A DNA stretch of 64,000 bases, taken from assembly GCA_037013495.1 (NCBI GenBank), contig CM072804.1:38766001-38830000 (forward strand). Direction: 5' to 3'. This document shows positions 24,897-37,829 of this stretch, piece by piece. Source of the stretch: Hippophae tibetana (taxonomy: Eukaryota; Streptophyta; Magnoliopsida; Rosales; Elaeagnaceae). The position numbers and the translations under genes were made by a program. The notes below the pieces were generated by a model, which worked only from the letters and a program-made list of their open reading frames with translations, ran no database searches and was not told the origin of the DNA. Numbering within the stretch: position 1 is the stretch's first letter; every line of letters begins with the position of its first letter.

Positions 24897-26326
24897 TGGG
24901 AAATTTTTCAATTTTTTTAAATTACATACTTAATTAGCTAGAGGTAGTGTATAGATAATAAATGGAATTATGAAAAATTAATTTTTTTGTAGTTGGCCAA
25001 GTATTCAATCATGTGTAAATAAAATAATGTGAAAATATAAAGATATATGAGATTTTAAGGTGAAAACAACCTAAGTTACACTAATGATCTAAGAGAAAAA
25101 CCATCGGTTCACTAGACGACCTAACTATCCATTATAAAAGTCAGGTCCAATTACAAGGCTAAATCTTATATTACCCTGCAAGATAAATCCTCCAAGTAAT
25201 TTACTTACAATTCGTTGCTTACATTATAGCCTCTACAAGAAAGGTGTTTGGATCTAGACCAATGTTCCAACAACTTGATTCATGCAAGCAATCGAACTCA
25301 CTCAACCAGTACCTGAAAGGTTAGAACAATAACACAAGTACAAATTTATGTCATAAACCAAATTCAATAATGAATAACCCTAACTAGATGATTTAATAAA
25401 TATATTAGATAAATCAAAATCAACTAGCAACCCTAGAACAATCAGTTTAAGCACAAGTTCAATAAAGAATAAAAAAATAAAAATTTATAAAAACATATGA
25501 CCAAAATATCATAAATCAATTAGGCTTATTAATTAGTCAAACACAACTATCAATATTTAATAGATTAACTGAATAAAGAAGCTTAAAGAATTATGATATT
25601 ATATTTGAGAAATAAGAGAAAGATTAAGATGAAGAGAATAATGCTCTTGTGTGGTTAATTGAAACAATGAGCGATGTGTTTCATTTATAGGAAAAATTAA
25701 AATTCTTAATCCTATGTAATTGATAAATATATTTTTTTATTACAAATTAGATTAATAATACTCATTAATTAATAACACTCTTATTTAGAGATGAGTTCTT
25801 TTTAAAGTAACTCATTAATCAAGAATAATTTTATTTAAAAAATAGTTTTTTTAAAGTAGATTCATTAATCAATAAGATTCCTATTTAAAGAAGAGTTCTT
25901 TTTAAAGTAAATTTTAGGCTATTATTTTGGCTGTCTTATCCAATATTTTTGTACATATCTTATCCTATACCTTAGGCTAAAATTTAAGACATATTTTAAA
26001 AATAATGAATCACATTAAAGAATGGACTAAGTGGTAATTTCATAAACTAACTGAGTTTAAATAAATATTTTAAATTAAAATCCTAGCTGCTTGATCAATC
26101 CAGTCTAGGCTCGATCGATCGATCAACCTATATAATAAATATTTTTATGTGTCTGATTTGAAATCTAACAGACATGAGAACAAAGATATGCCTAATATGT
26201 GTTCATTGAAGCTCAATAGTTTCTTTTACTTGAAAATATTCTTAAAAGACACCTACAAACTAAAATTATATTTGTATGTTTTGTTCATGAATATAGTTAA
26301 ACTCACATAAACCATACAATCTCCCC
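24897..26326 (-). repeat. Left (3') LTR of the second SIRE-like copia
   Basis: Aligns with 28818-29730 and 35357-35994. Shared landmarks are GCTAGAGG..GTG.ATAG near the start, AACCATC../AATCACC followed by CCACCTAAC-like sequence, and CGATCGATC near the end (26110 and 35795). It also resembles, at a greater distance, the LTR at 40110-42032. The exact ends are uncertain by a few bases. Confidence 0.65.
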
Positions 26327-28074
26327 TTTGGCATATTTGTGTGATAAAACTTATCTTTCACTACATAGTGGTCATAGGGAAATAAAATTTTTACATAGCA
26401 AAACTATCCTATGATCTGTTAAAACCATCTTCACTTGAATCTTGAAAGCTCATATTTATATTGAAAATCACAAACATAAATACCTAAAAAACTTATCCTG
26501 AAAGACTTATTATTCATTAGTTCAGTGTATATAACAATACAAAAGGCGAAGCATATTGATAAGAGAGAGTAATAATTAGATAGAAAATTGAAGTAGGCTT
26601 TCAAAGTATTTCTCCCTTTACATAGCTCTCCCTTTTTTAGATTTATCAATAAGTGTTCTAATTTTTTTTCTATCTTTTTGTCATACAAATAAACAATATA
26701 ATCATGAAACAATGATTATATTGTTAAGAAAAAAAGTAGTGTATTTGGTGACCAAAAAAAGCACACTTTTTGAAAAGCTCAAAACAACCAAAGCGAATAG
26801 CTAAAATTGTATTTTCTCCAAAAATGAATAAACTCTTCTATGTTCTATGACTCTACTAAATAAATTAGAATAAAATAAAAAATTATAAAAATTGATATAT
26901 ATAATTTTTTTGAATCAAGGTAGTAGACATAGCTTAACATGACTACAACTGTACACATAAATGATGAAATTATTTTTGTTCAAATTGTGACAACATAAAT
27001 TTATGTAGACAAGTCACATAAACATACTAACACATATAGTAACATATTGATAGTCACCAAAAGTGAGATAAAAATAAAAACTATAATAGTATGTCAATTA
27101 GTTCATTTATGATTAGTTATGACTGATTTAAAAGAAGAAGTATCATCTATCATAAAAAAATTGCATTTGAATTCATTTTTACACAAAATAAAATTTACAT
27201 ACCAAGAGAAAAATTTAATCTTTTTTTTAACACCCCTCTTGTATTATCATATTTATTTTATTATTGATTTCTTTGGTACGAGGTAATGGTTATTTATTTT
27301 TCTTTTTATATAACCATTTGTGGCTATTTCTTTTCGTGCATGCAATTATTATTATTTTTTAATATATCTATTTCCTTTATCATATTATAATTTATGAAGG
27401 AAATATGCATGAGTCAAAATACCTAGTATGATGACTTTCACACTAGTTATGAGGTAGCCTTTTTGCTTACTGTAATAGCTTTCACACATTAAAGTCAGTA
27501 ACCTTATCAAAACTAGATGTGTCTCTATAGTAGAATTTTAGAAAGTGAAAGATAGATCTTAAAAGCAACTTTGAAGTCAATGTTAGCTCATTCCCTAGAA
27601 TCGCACAAAATCAATTATAAACTTCAAGCATGCATGCATATATGCCCAATGAGTATGTGAGTAGGTTCATGTCAACATGGATTATTAGATGTGAAAAATA
27701 TGTAAATGCACAGTCAAAATATTCATTTGTATAATGTATAACCCATTAAATAAATATCGGAGTATTTAATGATCATGTCAATGTTAAAGCATATCTACTT
27801 CTCTCATTTTCTATTTTATTTGAAACTAAGGAAACATCAATAAAAATAAAAATAAAAACAAACAAACAAACTAAAGATTCTTACCTAGGGTCAATTAAGC
27901 ACTCAAAAAAAGTATCAGGTGAATAATAAATGACGATCAGGTGATTGAAAAGAGATAATCTTTCCTAACCAAAATTTTCTTGAATTTTGATTTCTCAATA
28001 TCTTTGGGTTGGAAATCAACTGTCTTAGTTATCATAGGAATATTCTTAGACTTAGCTTAAGATTCCCATTCATC

Positions 28075-28413
28075 CTAACTATGTGAAGCATGGATAATAT
28101 TTTTAAATTTAGGATCAATCCTCAAAAATATACACTTGGGCCTAATATGATCTTTCTCACCACAATGATGACTATCATGCATAAACTTAACAAAGTTTTC
28201 AATCACGGGTGCAATTGTTCTTTGTGTATAATGAGTAATATTGGGAGTAGGGTTAAAAGGCCTTACAAATATAAGTTTTGATATTGAATTTGTATATGTA
28301 GCGTGTGAAGAATAGGGGTTTGAGGATTTTACAAATTTAGTTATTTTTGAAGATGATGGCGTAAATTCCTCAAGTAGTTCTCTCTTATCTCCAATAGATT
28401 TTCCATAATCCAA
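28075..28413 (-). pseudogene. gag remnant with zinc knuckle (SIRE-like copia)
   Basis: The minus strand reads DYGKSIGDKRELLEEFTPSS and then CGEKDHIRPKC, part of a CCHC zinc knuckle. The same module occurs in the other SIRE-like copy (LDYGKPYGDKRGIGYIDE near 46930-46990, with a zinc knuckle near 46810). It belongs to the nucleocapsid part of gag. Fossil. Confidence 0.65.
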
Positions 28414-28817
28414 ATTTTTTTTAGCCTTTCAACTCCAATGGTTAACCTATTCATAACATTTTTTTATTCTACAAGTCCCTGCATTCGATTCTTATTTTCC
28501 TGTTTAAGATATGCAAGACTTGAATTCAAAACATTAGTAAGTTCAGACATATCATTTTTTTTCTTTTTCTATAATTGATGAGTTTATTTCAAGGGATTTA
28601 AGTATATCATTTAATTTAGTTACTTTTACAAGCAACTAATCTTTTTGTCTCTTACTTCTAACTAAATCAATAAGCAATTCATCTAAGATTATTTGCATTA
28701 AATTTATTGAATATAAATTCAACATCACTTTCTACATCATGTAAAATATTACCCTTAATTAAATTATCCATAACAAGTTCCTAGGAATACTGTGTATCTA
28801 GTGACCAACTTTGATAC

Positions 28818-29730
28818 CAAATGAAAAGTTTTTTTTTATTGTTTTGTAGTTGCAAACCTAATTTGCTAGAGGGGTGAATAGATAACCAGTGGAATTATTA
28901 CGAATTAAAATTTTCATAGTCAGCCAAGTATGTAATCATGTGGAAATAAATTAATGAAAAATAATAAATATTAAGACATGAGATATTTACGTGAAACCAA
29001 CCTAGGTTATAATAATGACTTAAAAGGAAAAATCACCAATCCACTGAACCACCTAACTATTCATTATGAAAAATAAGGTCCAATTACAAAGTTTGGTCTT
29101 ATACTATTAACCAAGATAAAGACCCCACGTAATCTACTTACAATCATCTGTTTTCATTATAGTCTCTATAAGAAAAGTGTTTAGATCCAAACCAATGTTT
29201 CGACAACTTGAGTCATACAAGTAATTGAACCTGTTCAATTAATACCTGAAACATTAGCACAAATATAAATGTATGTCCTAAAGCAGATTTAATAATGAAT
29301 AACCCTAATTAGATGACTTAATAATAAATATGTCATATAAATAAAGATTAACTAGCAACCCTAGAATAATCAATTCAAGCACATGTTCAATAAAGATAGC
29401 TTTTTAAAGATTAATAACCAAACCAAATAATTATGATATATCACACAATTATTTGATGCAATAATTTAAGAATGAAAATAAAGAAGAAGCTATAATAACA
29501 TACGACCAAAATATTATAAATCAATTCGGCTAATTAATCAATCAAACATAACTACTAATGCTTGATAGATTAACTAAATAAAAAAGCCTAAATAATTATG
29601 ATTATATATATATATATATATAAAGAGAGAATAAAATGAAAAAAATAATATTCTTTGTGTTCTTAATTTAAATAATGAGCAATGAGTTTTATTATAGGAA
29701 AAATTAAAACCCTTAATCCTATGTAATTGA
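28818..29730 (-). repeat. Right (5') LTR of the second SIRE-like copia, first part
   Basis: Starts beside the TTTGATACCAA primer site and continues to the gypsy insertion at 29731. The sequence resumes at 35357, where AATATGTTTTCTATTACAAAT rejoins the left-LTR version around 25730. Confidence 0.65.
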
Positions 29731-29879
29731 TGATAAATCTATGAAAGTAGAGACATCAATGCACTTTTCTCTTTAATATTTATCAATTTAATTCAATAAG
29801 TAATAGTTTTGGGGTTAAAAATATTAAAATATAAACTCTGTACTTAAATGGGATGAAAATATATTTTTTAGGAGTTGGA

Positions 29880-30600
29880 GATTCATTTAAATTCACTGGT
29901 GTGATCATTGAGGCATGTAGGCTTATATTGTTCCCTTACTTTTTGCGAGACCATGCTCGATCATGGCTAAACTCTTTGTCACCCCTACCAACAAATTGAA
30001 GGGGAATATTTATATAAATTATGTTAAAGATTCAACAAATTTCTAAGCAAGTTTCCTTACTATAATATCCCTCATTGGATCCAAAAGGAGACTTTCTACA
30101 ATGGTCTCAATGTTCAAACAAGAACCATTATTGATGTATCCCCTAATGGAGCTCTACTAGCCAAATTTTATAATCAAGCTTATAATTTACTTGAGAAAAT
30201 GGCTATCAATAATTATCATTGGCCAATGGACATAATGACAACCACAAGAAGAGTAATCAAAGTATATGAGGTAAACTATATCATGGCACTTACAACTTAA
30301 GTGTTATCTTTGGTGAATCTCTTGAAGGCTCAAAAATCGTAAGCAAGTACAAACCTGGTCTAAAATTTAAGGATGTCATGTGTCTTTTATGGTGGAGCTC
30401 ATTTGATTGATAATTATCCAAATAATCTTGAAACATAATTCTATGTGGGTAATATGAATTGAAAAAATGATCCATAGTTGAACACATATAACCTATAATG
30501 GAGAAAACATCCAAATTTCTCTTGGAGTAACAACAAAAATCAAGGTGGTATAGTCAATTCAACCCTCAAACATTTCCACCACTTGGTTTTGATCAACCAA
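29880..30600 (+). pseudogene. gag remnant (Tat/Athila-like gypsy)
   Basis: Plus-strand sequence near 29885-29990 reads FLRDHARSWLNSL in the gag core context, matching the DKAKAWLNSLP block of the relic at 16627-16821. The LTR lies directly upstream. Fossil with multiple breaks. Confidence 0.55.
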
Positions 30601-31143
30601 CAATCAAAAGCCCAAGATAAGAAACCACTTAATGAGGAAAATACAAATGCTTTAATAGGGATGATGAAAGACTTCATCCAGTTAGTAAATACAAAAGTGT
30701 CTACTCAAGAGACTTCAATTTATAATTTAGAGACCCAAATGGGGTAACTTGCATATGCCATTAGTCAAAGGTCTTAAGGTAACCTTCCAAGAGACACAAT
30801 TATAAAACCAAGAAAAAAAGATAAGGAGCATTGCAACACCATAGCCTTGAGAAGAGGTAAAACTTTAGAGGACGAACATGAGACTCAAAAGGAAGCTAAA
30901 AAGGATGAGGAGAAACAAGTGGATAAATAGAGCACTAGAAAGGAAATAATTGAGCCAAAAAAGAGAAACCTATACAAACCCACTATTCCTTTCCCTCAAA
31001 GACTAAAAAAGAAAAATTTAGATACATAGTTTTCAAAATTTATAGATGTCTTCAAGAAGCTACACATAAATACACCATTTGTAGATGCACTTTTACAGAG
31101 TCCTTCTTATGCCAAATTTCTACAATAAATACTGTCTAAGAAA

Positions 31144-31780
31144 ATGAAGCTTGGAGATAATGAAATGATAACCTTGACTGAAGGTTATAGTGTCATCTTT
31201 TCTAGAAAACTACTCCAAAAATTGAAAGATCAAGGTAGCTTTGACATTCTTTGCATAATAGGGAACATGAACTTTGAGAAAGCACTATATGACATAGTTC
31301 AAGCATTAATCTTATGCCATTATCAGTCTTTAAGAAATCAGGGATTGGTAAAGCCAAACCTACTTTAGTAACATTACAAATGGTAGATAGATCAATTAAG
31401 TGACCCTAGAGTGTGGTAGGAGATGTGCTAGTAAAAGCAGACAAGTTCATCTTTATGGTAGATTTCTTTGTACTAGATATGGAAAAGGATCGTAACATTT
31501 CTATCATACTTGGACATCCATTACTAGAAATTGGAGGTAAAGCGAAACCTACTTTAGTAACATTATAAATGGTAGATAGATATATTAATTGACCCTGGGG
31601 TGTGGTAGAAGATATGCTAGTGAAAGTCGACAAGTTCATATTTTCAATAAATTTCATTGTATTAGACATGGAAGATAACCGTAACATTCATATCACACTT
31701 GGTCATCCTTTTTTGGAAACTAGAATAACACTCATTGATGTACAAATAGACAGCTTGTAATGAGAGTGCACGATGAACAA
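31144..31780 (+). pseudogene. Aspartic protease region remnant (gypsy)
   Basis: Reads SRKLLQKLKDQGSFDILCII then GNMNFEKAL, matching the plant gypsy protease lead-in LPPKLKDPGSFTIPC.IGN..F.KAL. Further on, KVDKFIF..NFIVLDMEDNR and RVHDEQVTFKIFK match the conserved protease C-terminal half and linker. It would cleave the polyprotein in an active element. Here it is a fossil. Confidence 0.7.
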
Positions 31781-33848
31781 GTAACATTTAAAATTTTTAA
31801 AACATCTGAACCCCCTAATATTGATAATGATAATGAATGTTTTAGGATAGATGTTACTGATCATGATGATAACTTAAAAAAATCTATTGAGTTTCCCACA
31901 CTTAAGACTATTACACATGATGCTATGAATAATGAAGTAAACTTACCAAGAAACAACTTAATCTATTTTAATTTTGAAAGTATGTAATCTATAATTGATA
32001 TTGTTGATTGTGTGAACTAGTTGGAGGCTATACCTCCCATATGTATACCTAATTTGGTGGTAGAGAGTTTTGAGATAGGATCTAACCATAAATCATCTAT
32101 TGAAAGGACACAAAGGTTAGACCTCACATTTTTACCCCACCATCTCTAATAAAATAGGCAAGTAGAAGAGTCCAATAGAGAGATAAAAAGGATGTTGCAC
32201 ATACACAAATTAGATGAGTTATGGTAGAGTGCTTATATGAATACCAAAAAGTACAAAAAAAATGGCATGATAAGATAATGGAGCATTTGTTTTCCAGGAA
32301 AAATCAAAACTAAATAGATACAGAGGGATGTATCTTAAGACTTTATATGACCATCTAGTTAAGGACGTTAAAGGTGACGATGGTTGGGATGCAATCCAAT
32401 GTTATTTTAATAATAGTTTTATTGTGTTTCGTAGGTAAATAAATGTAGAGAGATTAAGCTTTTTAATGACAGATGTGGTGTGCCAAGACTAAAGGAGTTT
32501 TCTTTCCTTTTAATTTTTCATATTTATATGTGCGCATTAGAGACAATATGAAATTTAAGTTTGGGGGAGAAAAATTCATTTTCTACTTTAGTATTTAGTA
32601 TGCATTTTTAATTTGTAGAATTTTTATTTTATTTTTAGGATGTGTTTAATCATGATTTAGGTAGAAGTTGATAAATATATGGAAATTAAATGTATGCATA
32701 CTTGATATAAAATGTATGAACCCAATGATAAAAGTTGGTTGTCATGAGTAGGATAAGGAGTGTAACATACTAGTAGGATACTTACATTAGTCATGTGATA
32801 TACTTGGTAGTTTTGATTGATTGATTCTAATTTTATGCATATGTTCACGAGTTATTTTGATACTCTTATTGAGAGATAATTTGTAGTGAGTTATGTAATT
32901 TGATGAGATCTACCATATTTTAGAATTTATTTGATTTTCCCTTGAGGGGAAATTCTAAATAGTATTTAACATAAGAAATGATTTAGGCCTTATTTGGATC
33001 AATTGAGCCTTTCAAGCTAACCATTGTTAATATCTTTAGTCACCCATTTGAACCCAATTAAAAACCTTTCATATCTTTAAGGCACATTTTATGCATAACT
33101 AATAAATATTATCATTACCTTTGCACCTGTAGCTTATATAAAAAGAAAATTGCAATAATGTGTTATGCTAAAGAGTGAGGATAATTGTAAAGCATCCTAT
33201 TTAAAATAACAACTCACAACATAATTATCCCTCTAAAAAAAATAAAAATAACTTTGGGTATATTGTGAAGTTATAAAAAAAAAGATGTGAAATAAAAGAA
33301 TATGAAAATAATGATAAGATATGGTGCACTAAAATATCAAGTAAAAACTTAGTTGTGGTTAAAAAGTGAATGATGAATAAAAAGAAACTAAGGTGTTGAA
33401 AGAGCCTAAATGTTTACATTTATCTACCCACATCTGAGCCTAATATTATAAGTATGTAAAACCCTTATTGACCTTTAGCTAAGTGCATATTTATATTAGT
33501 AGAGAAAGATATGAAAAGTAGAGTTATGTGATTTTTTCTAAGATTTAATATATAAGCATGATCGTATAGGTTGATTTCATGAGTGCATCGAATGATATCA
33601 TGTGACACACACATATGAATTAGGTCGTAAAAAATCTTGCATATCCTTATATTGATGGAACATTGATTGATAGAGATATGAACCTCCTTGTATTAAAATT
33701 ATACGACTGTTAAGGGAGATAATTTTTGCTAAATATGAATGTATTAATATATACATATATTTTTATTTATGAATATATTACACATGTCAGTTTATCTAGT
33801 TAGACTTGACTTTACTTGAAGACAAGCAAATAGTTAAGTTTGGATGTG

Positions 33849-35351
33849 TGATAACTCTATTAAGGTAGAGTCATCAATGTATATTTCTACTTAATATTTA
33901 TTTATTTTATTTAGTAAATAGTACTTTTAGGGTTAAAAATATTAAAATATGAACTTTCTAATGAAAGGGAGATGAAAATATAATTTTCAAGAATTTTTGA
34001 ACTTTTTGGGAATTTTTACATATTTTATGAACTTTTTTAATGTAGGACCAATCAGAACAGGGCACGTGGATGCCACATAAGAAAAAAAAGATCCAATCAT
34101 AGTGCTTGTATGTACAATTGACCAATCATTGCCGTGTGAATGCCATACAAGCAAATGGGAACTAATCCGAATGCATAACATGTACTAGGTGATGTAGACC
34201 TTGTCACGTGATGTCAAGGCATTCACTCCAAGTTTTTCCATGTAGACAATGAGCATGCTATGCACCATTATGGGATTCATATGTTCCTTCCACTAAAAAT
34301 CTAGGCAATCTGGATTAATGAATCTTAGCATGCCAAGTATCATTAACTTAGAAAGCGTTGCCATGTGTCGTAATCTCATTGGCCAATATTTTTTAATTTT
34401 CCATTTTTCATCTCAACCTTTGATTTGAAGCTAAACTAACAATTAGATTTCATTTGAGCCTAATTTAACCCTTTAATTGCACCAAAAAATCTACATGATC
34501 AAATTTTAGAATTTTTTTAATCAATTTTTGGTGCTAAAAAGAGAGAGAGAGGTTCAAGAGGATATACAATTTTTGGTGGATATTGAAGAAGATATTGGTG
34601 CTATAATTCAAGAGATCTATTGTATTTATTCTTCTTCTTCTTTCTTCATTAACTTGTATGTCTTTTTTATTAAAACATATGATATTTTTGAGCAAAATCA
34701 TATCTAGTTAATTTATTAATCTAGAGGTCTTATGAACCCAATTTTTTACATATGATGATTTAATATTTTACCCCAATTATGATTTCAATTTAATTATATT
34801 ATTTATTTTTTAGTCATAATTGATCTATAGAGGCAATCAAATATATTTGAAAGAATTAGTTAATTGTTTATCTTGATTAAATAACATGTATAATTCCTAT
34901 GTAGAGATATATGATTCTTATATATGTGATCCATAATTGATTAACTTAATGAGTAATATGAAATTTAATTGAAATGAGAGTGTGATTAGGTTAATTACTA
35001 TATAATGTGTAGTTTACATGAGAGAGGAATACATGTTAAGTTAGATTTAATTAATCATATAATTATATTGGGAGGATTTTAGTGATTCACATGCTTAGAA
35101 AATTAAAGATAAAGTATTCTTAGATATTTTTTCATATATTTTCTTATCTGCTAATTTTGAGTTAATTAATTACTACTATTTAGTTTTAGTTCTTTTAATT
35201 TTGCTTTCTTAAAAAAAAAATCTTTACTTTTCAGTTTCTAAATTAGTTTTTAATAACATAATCTCCATGAGAACGATCTTTTCTTGTCATTATAATATTT
35301 GTTTACAATACTTATACTTGTATACCAATTGTAAAAAATTCATGTCGATCA
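33849..35351 (+). repeat. 3' LTR of the gypsy, about 1.5 kb
   Basis: Starts TGATAACTC after the purine-rich tract and ends GTCGATCA. The first 150 bp or so matches 29731-29895. No coding content. Confidence 0.7.
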
Positions 35352-35356
35352 ACTCA

Positions 35357-35994
35357 TAAATATGTTTTCTATTACAAATAGGATTAGTAATACTCATTAA
35401 TCAAGAATATTCCTATTTAAAGAAAAAAGTATTTTTAAAGTAGACTCATTAATCAAGAAGACTCTTATTTAAAGAAGAGTTCTTTTTAAAGTAGACTTAT
35501 TAATCAAGAAAACTTCTATTTAAAGAAGAGTTATAAAGTAAATTTTAGACTATCTCTTAGGCAAATATTTAGCCTATAATTTGGGTTATATAAGAATTTT
35601 AGCATATATTTTATCCTATAATTTAGTCTATATTTTATCATCTATCTTAGCCTAAAATTTAGGACATATTTTAAAAACAATGAAGTACATTAAAGAATAA
35701 ACTAAGTGATCATTTCATATACTAACTCAAATTTAAATAAATATTTTAAATTAAAATTTTAGTTGCTCAATCGATCTAGTCTAGGCTCGATCGATCGAGT
35801 AATTTATTTACTAAATGTTTCTATGTATCTAATTTGAAATCTAGTGTGTATAAAAATAAAGATATATCTGATATGTGTTTGTTGAAGCTTGATAGTTTAT
35901 TTGGCTAGAAAATATTCTTCAAAAATACTCTAGAAACTAAAATTATATTTATCTGTTTTGTTTACTAATATCTCTAATACTCACATAAACCTTA
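35357..35994 (-). repeat. Right (5') LTR of the second SIRE-like copia, second part
   Basis: Continues the LTR after the gypsy insertion and aligns with 25725-26326, including the GGCTCGATCGATCGA segment and an ACTCACATAAACC end. Confidence 0.65.
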
Positions 35995-37829
35995 TATGTT
36001 GGTCCAAAAACTATGGGTCTATGTACATAAAAATTGAAGTGGGCATTCAAAAAGAAAAAAAAGACAAGTGATCAAAGTAAAATATAAAAATAAAATATGT
36101 TAAAAATACAAAGTGATAGTCTTTGTAAAAGACAAAAGCCCATACTTTGTAAAGATGTTGTAGGTAATGTCACACATTAATAAAAGATAACATTATGATA
36201 GAGTTTATAAAAATTATAAGTGTCTTACTTATTGGATAAATCTTTTCAAAATAGATAATCCATAATTATTATTGAGATTAACATAATTATCTACCAATTA
36301 ACTCTAGTTAATAGCTAGTTAAACTCGATCCATCACAATTATTGGTTTGTCATCCCAATCATGGCTAGTAAACCTTGTTTAATAACAATCAACATGTAAA
36401 GGTTGGCTAAATAAAAAAAAAATGAACTTTATATATCATTTTTGGGAGATGAAATTTTTAACTATGAAAATATGTTATTTAAAGAAAAATACAACTTATG
36501 TAATTTTAATTATGTTCTAGCTAGTGTAATATTTTAATTAAAAGAGGGTAAAACTTAAAAAAGAAAATTATTAGTTTTTCAATGGGATTAAATTGGGTAA
36601 GAATATTTTCCAATTGAATATATTAAGAGAAGAAAAAAAGTAGAATAGGTAAAGAAATTAAACATATCATTCCAAAATTCATTAACGGACATATAGGAAT
36701 TAATAAGAGTTTATTTTAATAGCAGAATCCTCATTTAATAATTGTCACTTTATGTTATGTTAATGCATTTTAGAAACATTGATGATACATACATTAACAT
36801 ACCAAAAGTAAAAATAATTAAATTGTTTTTTTTAGTAATTATGAAAGGAAGTAAGTAGTTGAAAGGCATACACAATATTTAATTTTATGCAATAAGGTTT
36901 CATATTTTTAACCATTTTTCATATGTATTGGTTATAAGATATCATATTAAAATTAAGATAATTGAATTGTTTTTTTTTTTTTTGTAATTATGAAAGAAAG
37001 TTATTCACTCACTAGTAAAACATATATACATAATGCTTATTTATTTTTATGTAACAAGGGTCTATATTTTCAACTACTTTTACACATGTATTTATTATGT
37101 ATTAATAGCACATAAAATAGCTCCCTAAAACTATCACATGAGAATTTTTGTATAGGTCAAAATTTTAGTACGTAGCTTGAAAAGAAAAAGATTGAATCAT
37201 ACCCATCTCCAAGACAATTGAAGTCATTATGAAATTAATTTCTTTCGTATCTTCTTAAGAGTCTAATATAAAGTAGAACTTCATTTCATTATTTACCCTT
37301 TTATATATCCTTATACAAATCAAACTTGATCTAACATTCTCATAAATATAATAAATAGTTTTTTCATACAGTTGTTGAAGGTTTAAAAATCCTTTAAAGA
37401 GATTCTTGAATCAAATCTCTTATCCTACATAATTAAAATTAATTTGTTTAGAGCTAATTATTTTATGGTATAATAACATATATTTCAAGTAGTTATTAAA
37501 AGAATGTGGGATCAAATCCCATCCCTTATAAATTGTGTAGCAACAACTTTTTCTTCCTTTTTTTAAATAACTACATTATTTATACACCTATAATTACTAC
37601 TTAAACCAAAATATTTTAGATGCCAAAATAATTTACCAGTGAAAAAGTAAAAGTTGAATTAATACTATATCTCTACCATATAAATAAGCACCAAAAATGC
37701 ACGAGATTGCAGTGTTTGATAGCGTCTCACTTGTCCTCTTATCTTTCCATGTTTTTTTGTTGTTGCTAATCTTTACTTTCCATATTATTTAACACCAACT
37801 CTATTTGGGATTCCTATTTGAAGGGGAAT
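35995..37829. other. AT-rich DNA, no gene recognised
   Basis: Contains a diverged tandem duplication with a period of about 150 bp (36812-37090). No family match was seen. GATTCTTGAATCAAATCTC near 37400 and GTGGGATCAAATCCCA near 37507 look like two diverged copies of one short repeat. Confidence 0.4.
36812..37090. repeat. Diverged tandem duplication, period about 150 bp
   Basis: Unit 1 and unit 2 share AATT.AATTGTTTTTTTT...., GTAATTATGAAAG.AAGT, a TTTA.TTTTATG.AA.AAGG segment and a CATATGTATT.. / CACATGTATT.. end. Confidence 0.6.

Larger units (their letters stand above)
29731..35351 (+). mobile_element. Ty3/gypsy (Tat/Athila-like) inserted in a copia LTR
   Basis: Begins TGATAAATCTATGAAAG (29731), and the same start reappears as TGATAACTCTATTAAGG at 33849, marking the two LTRs. 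The 3' LTR runs to 35351 (..TCGATCA); only the first 165 bp or so of the 5' LTR is present. The interior carries gag (about 29890-30300) and an aspartic protease region (31144-31780), part of which is locally duplicated. The purine-rich stretch before the 3' LTR (33820-33848) has the usual GACAAGCAAA..AAGTTTGGATG form. Flanking bases ATTGA and ACTCA fit a decayed 5-bp duplication. The pre-insertion sequence is recognisable from the left LTR of the host copia near 25725. Most of pol is absent; broken and old. Confidence 0.75.
24897..35994 (-). mobile_element. Ty1/copia, SIRE-like, second copy, split by a gypsy
   Basis: Two related LTRs (about 24897-26326 on the left, and 28818-29730 plus 35357-35994 on the right) flank an internal region of about 2.5 kb. 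The left part of that region (about 26330-27870) matches the long 3' region of the SIRE-like copia at 42033-43537. The right part (28075-28800) matches that element's gag. The primer site, adjacent to the right LTR, reads CTTTGATACCAAA on the plus strand and is complementary to the tRNA-Met-type TGGTATCA. Most of pol is absent. A gypsy element (29731-35351) sits in the right LTR. The copy is broken and clearly older and more diverged than the copy at 40110-57292. Confidence 0.75.

Noticed and set aside
37395-37530. GAATCAAATCTCTTATCC and GATCAAATCCCATCCC, similar to a tRNA T-arm motif
   Set aside because: No acceptor or anticodon stems fit around either motif. More likely two copies of a dispersed short repeat.
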